A DNA stretch of 40,349 nt from Cellulomonas sp. (lineage in GTDB: Bacteria > Actinomycetota > Actinomycetes > Actinomycetales > Cellulomonadaceae): NCBI GenBank assembly GCA_031178805.1, contig JAPSIJ010000001.1, forward strand, positions 1 to 40,349. Reading direction: 5' to 3'. Within the stretch, counting starts at the first letter, position 1. Every line of letters starts with the position of its first letter. The translations under genes were made by a program, and so were the position numbers. Shown in pieces: positions 22,359 through 30,770 of this stretch. The notes below the pieces were generated by a model. It was not told the DNA's origin. It did not search any database and worked only from the letters and a program-made list of their open reading frames with translations.

Positions 22359-25067
22359 TCAGGCCGTCGGCTTCTGCTTCGGCTCCGGCGGCAGCAGCTC
22401 GGCGTCGCGGGCGACCACGGCGGCGTCCGGCGCGTCCGGGACCTCGACCACGTCGAGCTCGCCGGTGGCCCGGCCCGCCGCGCGGACGTCGCCCAGCGCC
22501 ACGCGGACGCCCGGCAGCAGCGCCGCCGGGACCTCCAGGCGCGCGGACAGGATCTCGGTGCGCATCGAGACCTTCGCCTCGGACTTCACCTTGCGCAGGG
22601 CGGCCAGCGCGGCGCCCGCGGCCGCGACGACCGACGGGTCGCCGTCACCGGCGGCCGCGCGCAGCGGGGCGGCGTCCGGCCACGGCGCGCGGTGCACCGA
22701 GCCCTCGCGCCACCAGGACCAGACCTCCTCGGTCGCGAACGGCAGCACCGGGGCGAACAGCCGCAGCAGCACGTCGAGCGCGAGGCCGAGCGCGGCGCGG
22801 GCCGAGGCGGTCTCCGGGGTGACGTCGGCGTCCGCGGCGCCCGAGCCGTACGCGCGGTCCTTGACCAGCTCGAGGTAGTCGTCGCAGAACGTCCAGAAGA
22901 ACGTCTCCGTGAGCTCCAGCGCGCGGGTGTGGTCGTACGCCTCCAGCGCGGCGGTGGCGCGGTCCACGACGTCGGCCAGGCCGGCGAGCATGGCGCGGTC
23001 CAGCGCGTCGGTGACCAGCGCCGGGTCGAGCGCCGAGGCGCCCTGCTCCGCGGAGCCGAACGACAGCGCGAACTTGCTCGCGTTCAGCACCTTGATCGCC
23101 AGGCGGCGGCCGATCTTCATCTGGCCGACCTCGAACGCGGCGTCCGTGCCCAGGCGGGCCGAGGCCGCCCAGTACCGGACCGCGTCCGAGCCGTGCTCCT
23201 CGAGCAGGCCCATCGGCGTGACGACGTTGCCCTTGGACTTCGACATCTTCTTGCGGTCGGGGTCCAGGATCCAGCCGGAGATCGCCGCGTCCCGCCACGG
23301 CAGGCTGCCGTGCTCCAGGTGCGAGCGGACCACCGTCGAGAACAGCCAGGTCCGGATGATGTCCTGGCCCTGCGGGCGCAGGTCCATCGGGAACACCCGC
23401 GCGAACAGGTCCGGGTCCGAGCGCCAGCCGCCGGCGATCTGCGGCGACAGCGACGACGTCGCCCAGGTGTCCATGATGTCGGGGTCGCCGACGAAGCCGC
23501 CGGGCACGCCGCGCTGGTCGGCGGTGTAGCCGGCCGGCACGTCGGAGGACGGGTCGACGGGCAGCTGGTCCTCGGTCGGCAGGATCGGGTGATCGTGGTC
23601 CACCTCGCCGGCCGCGTCCACCGGGTACCAGACCGGGAACGGCACGCCGAAGAACCGCTGCCGCGACACCAGCCAGTCGCCGTTCAGGCCGCCGACCCAG
23701 TTCTCGTACCGCACCCGCATGAAGTCGGGGTGGAAGCCGAGCTCGGTGCCGCGGGCCAGCAGCGCGGCGCGCAGGTCCTCGTCGCGGCCGCCGTTGCGGA
23801 TGTACCACTGCCGGCTGGTGACGATCTCCAGCGGCTTGTCGCCCTTCTCGAAGAAGTTCGCCATCCGCTTGGTCGCCTGCGGCTCGCCGTCCAGGTCGCC
23901 CGACTCGCGCAGCCCCGCCACGACGGCCTCGCGCGCCGAGAACGTGGTCCTGCCCGCCAGCTCGGCGTAGACCGCGCGGCCCCCGTCGGTGGTCAGCCAC
24001 TCCGGGACCTCGCGCAGCAGGCGGCCGTCGCGGCCGATCACCGAGCGGGTCGGCAGCTGCAGCTCGCGCCACCACTGCACGTCGGTCAGGTCGCCGAAGG
24101 TGCAGCACATCGCGATGCCGGCGCCCTTGTCCGGCTCGGCGGCCGGGTGCGCGAGCACCGGGACCTCCACGCCGAACAGCGGGCTGGTGACCGTGGTGCC
24201 GAACAGGTCCTGGTAGCGCTCGTCGTCCGGGTGCGCGATCAGCGCGACGCAGGCGGGCAGCAGCTCGGGGCGGGTGGTCTCGATGTGCACCGGGGTGCCG
24301 TCCGGGCGGTGGAACGCCACCCGGTGGAACGCGCCGGGGTACTCGCGGGCCTCGAGCTCGGCCTGCGCGACCGCGGTCTGGAACGTGACGTCCCACAGGC
24401 CGGGGGCCTCGGCCTGGTACGCCTCCCCGCGCGCGAGGTTGCGCAGGAACGCCTGCTGCGCGACGGCGCGCGCCTCGGCGGAGATGGTCTGGTAGGTCAT
24501 CGCCCAGTCGACGGACAGGCCGAGCCGGCGCCACAGCGCCTCGAACTGCTGCTCGTCCTCGACGGTCAGCCGCTCGCACAGCTCGACGAAGTTGCGGCGG
24601 CTGATCGGCACCTGGTCCGCGGCCTTGACGCTCTTGCCCTCGCCGCCCACGTGCGGGGGCGTGAAGTCCGGGTCGTACGGCAGCGACGGGTCGCAGCGCA
24701 CGCCGAAGTAGTTCTGCACCCGGCGCTCGGTCGGCAGGCCGTTGTCGTCCCAGCCCATCGGGTAGAACACCTCGGCGCCGCGCATCCGGCGGAACCGGGC
24801 GACCACGTCGGTGTGCGTGTACGAGAACACGTGCCCGACGTGCAGCGAGCCGGAGACGGTGGGCGGCGGGGTGTCGATCGAGTACACCTGCTCGCGGCTC
24901 TTCGTCCGGTCGAACGTGTACGTGCCCCGCTCCGTCCAGGCCGAGTCCCAGCGGCCCTCGACGCCGTCGAGCGACACCTTGTCCGGTACCTCGCGTACCG
25001 CGCGGACGGCGGGCACGGAGGCCGTCGTGGGGGCAGCGGGCGTCGAGGCAGAGGACAGGTCGGTCAT
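22359..25067 (-). CDS. valS: Valine--tRNA ligase, archaeal-like type
   Basis: 902 residues. Charges tRNA-Val. The class I HIGH motif appears as HVGH (76-79) in PPTVSGSLHVGH and KMSKS is at 607-611. The region after HIGH reads GWDDNGLPTERRVQNYFG, where common bacterial ValRS has GTDHAGIATQ; this WDDNGLPTE form belongs to the archaeal-like ('type 2') ValRS. The editing domain follows (ETTRPELLPACVALIAHPDDERY). The C-terminus has no long coiled coil, also as in type 2. ATG 25067 has GGGAGG upstream. It is divergent from the NRPS gene. Confidence 0.92.
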   Translation of the reverse strand: MTDLSSASTPAAPTTASVPAVRAVREVPDKVSLDGVEGRWDSAWTERGTYTFDRTKSREQVYSIDTPPPTVSGSLHVGHVFSYTHTDVVARFRRMRGAEVFYPMGWDDNGLPTERRVQNYFGVRCDPSLPYDPDFTPPHVGGEGKSVKAADQVPISRRNFVELCERLTVEDEQQFEALWRRLGLSVDWAMTYQTISAEARAVAQQAFLRNLARGEAYQAEAPGLWDVTFQTAVAQAELEAREYPGAFHRVAFHRPDGTPVHIETTRPELLPACVALIAHPDDERYQDLFGTTVTSPLFGVEVPVLAHPAAEPDKGAGIAMCCTFGDLTDVQWWRELQLPTRSVIGRDGRLLREVPEWLTTDGGRAVYAELAGRTTFSAREAVVAGLRESGDLDGEPQATKRMANFFEKGDKPLEIVTSRQWYIRNGGRDEDLRAALLARGTELGFHPDFMRVRYENWVGGLNGDWLVSRQRFFGVPFPVWYPVDAAGEVDHDHPILPTEDQLPVDPSSDVPAGYTADQRGVPGGFVGDPDIMDTWATSSLSPQIAGGWRSDPDLFARVFPMDLRPQGQDIIRTWLFSTVVRSHLEHGSLPWRDAAISGWILDPDRKKMSKSKGNVVTPMGLLEEHGSDAVRYWAASARLGTDAAFEVGQMKIGRRLAIKVLNASKFALSFGSAEQGASALDPALVTDALDRAMLAGLADVVDRATAALEAYDHTRALELTETFFWTFCDDYLELVKDRAYGSGAADADVTPETASARAALGLALDVLLRLFAPVLPFATEEVWSWWREGSVHRAPWPDAAPLRAAAGDGDPSVVAAAGAALAALRKVKSEAKVSMRTEILSARLEVPAALLPGVRVALGDVRAAGRATGELDVVEVPDAPDAAVVARDAELLPPEPKQKPTA

Positions 25068-25205
25068 GGTCAGACATCCTCCCAGAAAACGCGCGGTGCC
25101 CCGACGCGCGTCCCGCCGCCGGTGACCCGCGGGCGAACGGGAGGCGTCGCGTCGGTGAACCGGCCCGTCCGGGGCGCGCCGGGCGGAGGACCGTGTGCGA
25201 CAGTG

Positions 25206-25238
25206 CCCGTCGGCCGCCCGACCGGGGCGGCCGACGGG
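25206..25238 (+). promoter_or_regulatory. Perfect 14-bp hairpin directly before the NRPS ribosome site
   Basis: CCCGTCGGCCGCCC (25206-25219), loop GACCG, exact complement at 25225-25238. The stem ends one base before the GGGAGG ribosome site and 12 nt before the GTG. It could gate translation or end transcription early; without a T-tract I cannot decide. Confidence 0.6.
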
Positions 25239-25250
25239 CGGGAGGACCAC

Positions 25251-28200
25251 GTGGGCGAGACCGACGGGCTGCTGCGGGCGGCGCTCGCGCCGGAGCCGCG
25301 GACGCTGCTGGACGTGCTGGCGGCCACGGTCGCGGCGCACGGCGACGCGCCGGCGCTGGACGACGGCAGCACGGTGCTGACCTACGCGGAGCTGGCGGCA
25401 CGGGTCGGGGCGGGTGCCGCGGCGCTCGCCGCCGAGGGCGTCGGCCCGGGATCGCGGGTGGGCGTGCGGGTGCCGTCCGGCACCGCCGAGCTCTACACCG
25501 CGATCCTCGCCGTGCTCGCCGCGGGCGCGGCGTACGTGCCGGTCGACGTGGACGACCCGGACGAGCGGGCGCGGACCGTGTTCACCGAGGCCGCCGTGCA
25601 CCGGGTGATCGCCGAGGGCGACCTGCCCGACCTGGTCGCCCGCGGCCGCCGGCGCCCCGCGCCCGCCGGGCCGGGGCTCGGCGACGACGCCTGGATCATC
25701 TTCACCTCGGGCTCCACCGGCGCGCCCAAGGGCGTCGCGGTCACGCACCGGTCGGCGGCGGCGTTCGTCGACGCCGAGGCGCGGCTGTTCCTCCAGGAGG
25801 CGCCGCTCGGCCCGGGGGACCGGGTGCTCGCCGGGCTGTCCGTGGCGTTCGACGCCAGCTGCGAGGAGATGTGGCTGGCCTGGGCGCACGGCGCCTGCCT
25901 GGTGCCCGCTCCCCGCGCGCTCGTGCGCACCGGGATGGACCTCGGGCCGTGGCTGGTCGCCCAGGGCATCACCGTGATCTCCACCGTCCCGACGCTCGCG
26001 GGCCTGTGGCGCCCCGAGGAGCTCGCCGGGGTCCGGCTGCTGATCTTCGGCGGCGAGGCGTGCCCGCCCGAGCTCGCCGCCCGCCTCGTCACCCCGGCGC
26101 GCGAGGTGTGGAACACCTACGGGCCCACCGAGGCGACCGTGGTGGCGTGCGCGGCCCGGCTCACCGGCGAGGGGCCGGTGCGGATCGGCCTGGCGCTCGA
26201 CGGCTGGGACCTGGCCGTCGTCGGCGAGGACGGCACCCCGGTCCAGGAGGGGCAGACCGGCGAGCTGATCATCGGCGGCGTGGGCCTGGCCCGGTACCTC
26301 GACCCCGAGAAGGACGCCCAGAAGTACGCGCCGGCCCCGGGCCTCGGCTGGGAGCGCGCCTACCGCAGCGGCGACGTCGTGCGGCTGGACCGCGCCGGGC
26401 TGCTGTTCGTCGGCCGCGCGGACGACCAGGTCAAGATCGGCGGCCGGCGGATCGAGCTCGGCGAGGTCGACGCCGCGCTGAGCGGCCTGCCCGGGGTCGC
26501 GGGCGCCGCCGCCGCGGTCCGGCGCACGCCCGCGGGCACCGCCGTGCTGGCCGGCTACCTGGTGGCCGCCGAGGGGGCGGCCGTCGACCTGGCGGACGCC
26601 CGTACCCGGCTGCGGGCCGTGCTGCCCGCCGCCCTGGTGCCGCAGCTCGCCGTGGTGGACGCCCTGCCGACCCGCGGGTCCGGCAAGGTCGACCGCGACG
26701 CGCTGCCCTGGCCGCTGCCCGGCGCGGCACCCGCCGCGGGCGCCGAGGGCGGGACCGCCGACCTGTCGCCCACGGCCGCGTGGGTCGCCGAGCGGTGGAC
26801 CGCCGCGCTGGGCGCCCCGGTCGCGGGGCCGGACGACGACTTCTTCGCCGCGGGCGGCGGCAGCCTCGTCGCCGCGCAGCTGGTGTCCGCGCTGCGCGAG
26901 CGGTTCGGCACCGTGACGGTCGCCGACGTCTACGAGTACCCGCGGCTCGGCGACCTCGCCCGCCGCCTGGACGAGCTCGCGCCCGCGGCGCCGGCCGAGC
27001 ACCGGGAGGTCCGGCCCACCCCGCGGCGGGCGCAGGTCGTGCAGACGCTGCTCGGGGTGCCGCTCGCGGCGCTCGTCGGGCTGCGCTGGCTGACCTGGCT
27101 GCTGGCCGCCGAGCAGCTGCTGGCCGTCACCGGCCTGGTGCCGTGGCTGACCCCCGCGCCGCACGCGTGGTGGTGGCTGGCCGCGGGCTGGCTGCTGCTG
27201 ATCAGCCCGTTCGGCCGGATGGGCACGACGGTGCTGGTCGCGCGGGCGCTGCTGCGGGGCCTGCGGTCCGGGCAGTACCCGCGCGGCGGGTCGGTGCACC
27301 TGCGGCTGTGGTTCGCGGAGAGCTGGGCGGCGGCTGCCGGTGCGGAGAACCTGTCCTGCGCGCCGTGGACCGCCGCGTACGCCCGGGCGCTCGGCGCGAA
27401 GGTTGGCGCGGACGTGGACCTGCACACGCCGCCGCCGGTCACCGGCCTGCTGACCCTCGGCGACCGGTGCGCCGTCGAGCCGGAGGTCGACCTGCGCGGG
27501 CACTGGCTGGACGGCGACGTGCTGCACGTCGGCCGGATCCGGATCGACAAGCGCGCGACCGTCGGCACCCGCAGCACGCTCGCGCCGGGCGTCCGGATCG
27601 GCCAGGGCGCCCAGGTCGCCGCGGGGTCCGCCGTGCTGACCGGCGTCGCGCCCGGCGAGCTGTGGGCCGGCTCGCCCGCGGCGTTCGCCGGCCCGGCGGG
27701 GGAGTCCTGGCCCGGCGGGCGGGCACCGCGCGGCCGGCGCTGGGTGGCCGTCTACGGCGTCACCGCGGCGGTGCTCGCCGCGCTCCCGGTGCTGGCGGCC
27801 ACCTGCGGCCTGCTGGTGGTCGGCGCCGGGCTGCGCGGGGCCGGCTCCTGGTCCGCGGCGTGGGACGACGCCGCGCGCGCGGTCCCGGCCGGGGCGCTGC
27901 TGTCGTTCGCGGTGCTGGCGCTCGCCACGCTCGCCGGGGTGCGGCTGCTCGGCCGGGGCCTGACCCCCGGGCACCACCCGGTGCGCAGCCGCACGGGCTG
28001 GCAGATCTGGGCCACGCAGCGGCTGATGGACGACGCCCGCGGCACCCTCTACCCGCTGTACGCGAGCACCCTCACCCCGTACTGGCTCCGGGCCCTCGGC
28101 GCGCGGATCGGCCGGGACGTCGAGGCGTCCACCGTGCTGATGCTGCCGTCGCTCACCACCGTCGGCGACGGCGCGTTCCTCGCGGACGACACCCTGATCG

Positions 28201-29120
28201 GCTCCTACGAGCTCGGTCGCGGCTGGCTGCGCGTCGAGCCGGCGAAGGTCGGCAAGCGGGCGTTCCTCGGCAACTCCGGGATGATCGCCCCGGGCCGCGC
28301 GGTGCCCAAGCGCGGCCTGGTCGCGGTGCTGTCCGCGACCCCGGAGCGCGCCAAGCCCGGCACCTCGTGGCTGGGGTCGCCGCCCGAGCCGCTGCGCCGG
28401 ACCCCCGGCGAGGGCGACACCAGCCGCACGTTCGACCCGCCGACCCGGCTGCGGGTGGCCCGCGCGCTCGTCGAGGCCTGCCGGCTGCTCGCGGTCGTCG
28501 TGGCGTTCGGCATCGGCGTGGCCGCGCTGCTCACCCTGCAGGCCGTCGCCGAGCGGCACGGGCTCGGCGCCGCGGCGCTGGTCTCGCCGCTCGTCGTGCT
28601 CGGCGCCGCGGCGGTGGCGTGCGGGGTGGCGGTGGTCGCGAAGTGGCTGCTGGTCGGCCGGCTGCGCGCGGGGGAGCACCCGCTGTGGAGCGGGTTCATC
28701 TGGCGCAACGAGCTCGCCGACACGTTCCTGGAGTGCGTCGCAGTGCCGTGGCTCGGGCCCGCCGCCGTCGGCTCCCCGGCGATGAACGTCTGGCTGCGGG
28801 CGCTCGGCGCGCGGATCGGCCGCGGGGTCTGGTGCGAGACCTACTGGCTGCCGGAGGCGGACCTCGTCACCCTCGGGGACGGCGCCACGGTGAACCGCGG
28901 GTGCGTGCTCCAGACGCATCTGTTCCATGATCGGGTGATGAGCATCGACAGCGTGCGCCTGGACCCGGGCGCCGGCATCGGCCCGCACGGCGTGATCCTG
29001 CCCGCCGCGAGCCTCGGCGCGGCCGCCAGCGTCGGCCCGGCGTCCCTCGTGCTGCGCGGGGAGTCCATCCCCGCGGGCAGCCGGTGGACGGGCAACCCGG
29101 TCGCGCCGGTGACCGCGTGA
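25251..29120 (+). CDS. Pls/PosA-type non-ribosomal peptide synthetase
   Basis: 1289 residues in one module. Adenylation domain (about 15-485): core motifs WIIFTSGSTGAPKGVAVTH (148-166), NTYGPTEATVV (288-298), YRSGDVVRL (371-379), GRADDQVKIGGRRIELGEV (388-406), TRGSGKVDRDAL (474-485). Carrier domain: DDFFAAGGGSLVAAQL with the phosphopantetheine Ser S538. Then hydrophobic segments alternate with three related hexapeptide-type units, each starting with a version of (T/N)xxWLRALGAxIG: about 706-812, 943-1043 and 1178-1289. No ordinary condensation or thioesterase domain is present. This order matches epsilon-poly-lysine synthetase relatives, which join one amino acid repeatedly at the membrane. 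GTG 25251 has GGGAGG. It overlaps the next gene by 4 nt. Confidence 0.9.
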   Translation: MGETDGLLRAALAPEPRTLLDVLAATVAAHGDAPALDDGSTVLTYAELAARVGAGAAALAAEGVGPGSRVGVRVPSGTAELYTAILAVLAAGAAYVPVDVDDPDERARTVFTEAAVHRVIAEGDLPDLVARGRRRPAPAGPGLGDDAWIIFTSGSTGAPKGVAVTHRSAAAFVDAEARLFLQEAPLGPGDRVLAGLSVAFDASCEEMWLAWAHGACLVPAPRALVRTGMDLGPWLVAQGITVISTVPTLAGLWRPEELAGVRLLIFGGEACPPELAARLVTPAREVWNTYGPTEATVVACAARLTGEGPVRIGLALDGWDLAVVGEDGTPVQEGQTGELIIGGVGLARYLDPEKDAQKYAPAPGLGWERAYRSGDVVRLDRAGLLFVGRADDQVKIGGRRIELGEVDAALSGLPGVAGAAAAVRRTPAGTAVLAGYLVAAEGAAVDLADARTRLRAVLPAALVPQLAVVDALPTRGSGKVDRDALPWPLPGAAPAAGAEGGTADLSPTAAWVAERWTAALGAPVAGPDDDFFAAGGGSLVAAQLVSALRERFGTVTVADVYEYPRLGDLARRLDELAPAAPAEHREVRPTPRRAQVVQTLLGVPLAALVGLRWLTWLLAAEQLLAVTGLVPWLTPAPHAWWWLAAGWLLLISPFGRMGTTVLVARALLRGLRSGQYPRGGSVHLRLWFAESWAAAAGAENLSCAPWTAAYARALGAKVGADVDLHTPPPVTGLLTLGDRCAVEPEVDLRGHWLDGDVLHVGRIRIDKRATVGTRSTLAPGVRIGQGAQVAAGSAVLTGVAPGELWAGSPAAFAGPAGESWPGGRAPRGRRWVAVYGVTAAVLAALPVLAATCGLLVVGAGLRGAGSWSAAWDDAARAVPAGALLSFAVLALATLAGVRLLGRGLTPGHHPVRSRTGWQIWATQRLMDDARGTLYPLYASTLTPYWLRALGARIGRDVEASTVLMLPSLTTVGDGAFLADDTLIGSYELGRGWLRVEPAKVGKRAFLGNSGMIAPGRAVPKRGLVAVLSATPERAKPGTSWLGSPPEPLRRTPGEGDTSRTFDPPTRLRVARALVEACRLLAVVVAFGIGVAALLTLQAVAERHGLGAAALVSPLVVLGAAAVACGVAVVAKWLLVGRLRAGEHPLWSGFIWRNELADTFLECVAVPWLGPAAVGSPAMNVWLRALGARIGRGVWCETYWLPEADLVTLGDGATVNRGCVLQTHLFHDRVMSIDSVRLDPGAGIGPHGVILPAASLGAAASVGPASLVLRGESIPAGSRWTGNPVAPVTA

Positions 29121-30427
29121 GGGCCGACCCGTACCTGCCCGACCACGTGCCCGGCGGCCTGGACGTCAGCCGGTACGACCTCGAGCTGGACTACCGGGTG
29201 GCGAGCAACCGGCTGGACGCCGTCGCGCGGGTGCACGCCACCGCCGCGGGCGAGGTCGAGCGGCTCTCGCTCGACCTCGTCGGCCTGCGGGTGTCCCGCG
29301 TGCTCGTGGACGGCCGGCGGCCCGCGCGGTTCGCGCAGCGCGACGGCCGGCTCGAGGTGCGGCTCGCGCGCCTGGTCGCCGACGGCACGCCCCTCGTGGT
29401 CGAGGTGCACTACGGCGGGCAGCCCGGGCCCCGGCGCGGCCCGTGGGGCGAGGTCGGCTGGGAGGAGCTCACCGACGGCGTGATCGTCGCCGGCCAGCCC
29501 GACGGCGCGCCGTCCTGGTTCCCGTGCGACGACCGGCCGGCCGCCAAGGCCGCCTTCCACGTCGTCGTCACGTGCGAGGCCGGCTACGAGGTCGTGACCA
29601 ACGGCGTGCTCGTCGGCCGGCGCGCGCGGTCCAGCCGGGTCCGCTGGGAGTTCGACCAGCCGGAGCCGACCGCCCCCTACCTGGCCACCGTGCAGATCGG
29701 CCGGTACGAGCGCGTGCCGCTGACCGCCGGGCCCGTCCCGCAGGACGTCGTCGCCCCCGCCCGGCTGCGGGCGGCGCAGGCGCACGACTTCGGCCGGCAG
29801 CCGGCGATGATGGCGCTGTTCGTCGACCGGTTCGGCGGCTACCCGTTCGCCCGGTACGACGTCGTGGTCACCGACGACCCGCTGGAGATCCCTCTCGAGG
29901 CGCACGGCGTGTCCGTGTTCGGCGCCAACCACGTCGACGGCCACCGGGGCACCGAGCGGCTGGTCGCCCACGAGCTCGCCCACCAGTGGTTCGGCAACAG
30001 CCTCACGGCGGCGACCTGGCGGGACATCTGGCTGCACGAGGGCTTCGCCGCCTACGCCGAGTGGCTGTGGGAGGAGGAGTCCGGCGGCCGCACCGCCGAC
30101 GCCCAGGCGCGCACGGTGCACGGCCGGCTCGCGGGGCTGCCGCAGGACCTCGTGATCGGCGACCCGGGCCGCGAGGCGATGTTCGACGACCGGCTCTACA
30201 AGCGCGGCGCCCTCACCCTGCACGCCCTGCGCGCGGAGCTCGGCGACGTGCCGTTCTTCGAGGTCCTCCGCGCGTGGACCGCCCGGCACCGGCACGGCAC
30301 CGTGACCACCGGGCTGTTCGCCGACTGCGTCCGCGACGTCACCGGGTACGAGCCCGTCGGGCTGCTGGACGCGTGGCTGCACCGGCCGGCGCTTCCGGCG
30401 CTCCCGGGCGCCCGCCGGGGGCGCTGA
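29117..30427 (+). CDS. Short M1-family zinc metallopeptidase
   Basis: 436 residues, roughly half an aminopeptidase N: N-terminal beta domain plus the catalytic domain, without the long helical C-terminal domain. Zinc site HELAHQW (285-291: H285, E286, H289) and E308 in LHEGFAAYAEW; Y361 in LYKRGALTLHALR is at the transition-state Tyr position. The GAMEN stretch is replaced by PLEAHGVSVFG with E261. No signal peptide is seen, so it is probably cytosolic. The GTG start at 29117 overlaps the NRPS stop (GTGA), so synthesis is coupled; trimming or degrading the NRPS product is a reasonable guess only. Confidence 0.9.
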   Translation: MRADPYLPDHVPGGLDVSRYDLELDYRVASNRLDAVARVHATAAGEVERLSLDLVGLRVSRVLVDGRRPARFAQRDGRLEVRLARLVADGTPLVVEVHYGGQPGPRRGPWGEVGWEELTDGVIVAGQPDGAPSWFPCDDRPAAKAAFHVVVTCEAGYEVVTNGVLVGRRARSSRVRWEFDQPEPTAPYLATVQIGRYERVPLTAGPVPQDVVAPARLRAAQAHDFGRQPAMMALFVDRFGGYPFARYDVVVTDDPLEIPLEAHGVSVFGANHVDGHRGTERLVAHELAHQWFGNSLTAATWRDIWLHEGFAAYAEWLWEEESGGRTADAQARTVHGRLAGLPQDLVIGDPGREAMFDDRLYKRGALTLHALRAELGDVPFFEVLRAWTARHRHGTVTTGLFADCVRDVTGYEPVGLLDAWLHRPALPALPGARRGR

Positions 30428-30770
30428 GCCCGCTCGGGGCGCCCGTGTGCACGGTGTCCCGGGTGGGGGCGCGGTGGTGTTCCGGAGTCGTGTGCACCGT
30501 GTCCCGAGTGCGGCGTGGTGGTGTTGCGGAGTCGTGTCCACGGTGTCACGGGCGGGCACGTGGTGGTGTTCCGAAGTCGTGTGCACTGTGTCCCGGGTGG
30601 GGACCTGGTGGAGTTCCGGAGTCGTGTCCACCGTGCACACGTCGCCGGGCGAGGGTCCGACCTGCTGTCGGGTCACCGTGGTCACCGTGGACGCCGTGGA
30701 CACGTTGCGCGGCACCTGTCCGACCCGCCGTCGGGACACCGTGACCACGGTGGACACGAGGCGGGGGTGC
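30428..30770. repeat. Intergenic array of 45-bp tandem repeats plus a 63-bp duplication
   Basis: No gene is supported in these 343 bp. Four contiguous units at 30445-30489 (45 bp), 30490-30533 (44), 30534-30578 (45) and 30579-30623 (45) each begin GTGTSCACNGTGTC and end TTCCGRAGTC or close to it; a fifth, truncated one starts at 30624. A second pair of related blocks, each starting TCCGACC, begins at 30656 and 30719 (63 bp apart) and carries the same GTGTCCAC core in the opposite orientation (CCGTGGACACG, GGTGGACACG). The array lies between convergent genes. Frames through it encode low-complexity His/Thr or Cys/Arg repeats and look spurious. Confidence 0.9.

Noticed and set aside
25068..25205. 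A T-box or other riboswitch before valS
   Set aside because: The gap to the divergent NRPS gene is only 183 bp and I see neither a T-box sequence nor a suitable stem on the valS side.
22692..25250. Open frame on the plus strand running into the NRPS frame
   Set aside because: It is antisense to valS. The NRPS homology begins only after GTG 25251, which has a good ribosome site.
22359..28988. A 2209-codon open frame on the minus strand covering valS and continuing through the NRPS region
   Set aside because: Only the first part (22359-25067 on the DNA) encodes valS; the upstream 3.9 kb is the antisense of the NRPS gene, open because of extreme GC content. Its Gly/Arg/Ala-rich translation has no family features.
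30445..30641. The 45-bp array as a CRISPR
   Set aside because: There are no unique spacers: the whole unit repeats and is diverged. No cas gene is near.
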